Of a stretch of 6,205 nt of DNA, positions 6,014 to 6,205 are shown piece after piece; position 1 is the first letter of the stretch; each line of letters begins with the position of its first letter. Under the pieces are notes generated by a model. That model worked only from the letters and a program-made list of their open reading frames with translations. It was not told where the DNA came from and did no database searches. Position numbers and translations under genes: made by a program. This DNA is from UMGS1649 sp045659265. Its GTDB lineage: Bacteria; Bacillota; Clostridia; TANB77; CAG-465. The stretch covers positions 1-6,205 of the forward strand of contig JAZOWO010000049.1 of NCBI GenBank assembly GCA_045659265.1, given 5' to 3'.

Positions 6014-6205
6014 TTACTTTTTAATTCTTCCTTTTACCCCAATTATTGTACTTCCGCATTCGTTAAAACTATCTACTACGACAGTACCTGCTCCTATCTT
6101 AATATTATCTGCTATGTAAACTGGTCCTAAAACTTTGGCACCAGCACCTATCATAACATTATTTCCTATAGTTGGATGACGTTTAATTTTATCTTTACCC
6201 GTACC
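6014..6205 (-). CDS. cysE: Serine O-acetyltransferase (CysE)-like, C-terminal part, 5' end cut off by window edge
   Basis: A 63-residue C-terminal fragment enters from the right edge and ends with TAA at 6016-6014. It reads GTGKDKIKRHPTIGNNVMIG at the start, then GAGAKVLGP and IGAGTVV: left-handed beta-helix hexapeptide repeats matching the end of CysE, where the RHP residues (9-11 of the fragment) belong to the active site that holds serine. CysE acetylates L-serine with acetyl-CoA to give O-acetylserine, the first step of cysteine synthesis, in the cytoplasm. The end departs from the usual: where CysE commonly has a 'PPNSTVVGVPGRIV'-like loop, this has DSFNECGSTIIGVKGRIKK, ending soon after with Lys-Lys. 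It could instead be another acyltransferase of the same fold, for instance for a polysaccharide, since the N-terminal domain that would settle this is outside the window. Confidence 0.8.
   Translation of the reverse strand, partial: GTGKDKIKRHPTIGNNVMIGAGAKVLGPVYIADNIKIGAGTVVVDSFNECGSTIIGVKGRIKK

Noticed and set aside
5979..6040. A second promoter upstream of CIRCE 2
   Set aside because: TATAAC and CATAAT could serve as -10 boxes, but no acceptable -35 box is found at 16-18 bases, and the region directly follows the cysE-like stop codon.

Overview
The window is AT-rich and all recognisable genes lie on the minus strand. It holds a complete class I heat-shock operon in the order hrcA-grpE-dnaK-dnaJ, reading from high to low coordinates. 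A promoter of housekeeping type and CIRCE operators sit in front of it. This gene order, the CIRCE/HrcA control, the short (606-residue) Gram-positive type of DnaK, strong AGGAGG-type ribosome binding sites and the low GC all point to a low-GC Firmicute (Bacillota). The small clostridial-style pilin-like protein next door suggests Clostridia. I cannot name a species.

Layout from the right edge, in the direction of transcription: (1) 6205-6014 is the C-terminal end of a serine O-acetyltransferase (CysE)-like hexapeptide-repeat enzyme. (2) 6013-5846 is the control region, with a CIRCE copy whose inverted repeat is followed at once by a T7-AA-T6 run, then a TTGACA-17-TATTAT promoter, then a second CIRCE inside the predicted 5' leader, then the hrcA ribosome binding site. 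(3) hrcA (repressor), grpE (nucleotide exchange factor), dnaK (Hsp70) and dnaJ (Hsp40) follow, with AT-rich hairpins in the grpE-dnaK and dnaK-dnaJ gaps and a terminator after dnaJ. (4) A separate gene for a 212-residue type IV pilin-like protein has its own likely promoter and a very strong terminator. (5) At the left edge is the start of a two-helix membrane protein of unknown function, with a near-consensus promoter and an unusually short predicted leader. It has a GTG start and runs off the window.

How the genes work together: HrcA represses its own operon through CIRCE. DnaK, DnaJ and GrpE form the Hsp70 folding cycle, in which DnaJ delivers clients and stimulates ATP hydrolysis and GrpE exchanges ADP for ATP. 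The flanking cysE-like, pilin-like and membrane-protein genes appear to be separate transcription units.

I see no wholly new system. The observation most worth following is that the upstream CIRCE copy also has the form of an intrinsic terminator for the cysE-like gene, so one inverted repeat may act as both a DNA operator and an RNA terminator. Gene starts for hrcA, grpE and the left-edge gene were chosen from ribosome binding sites rather than by taking the longest reading frame.
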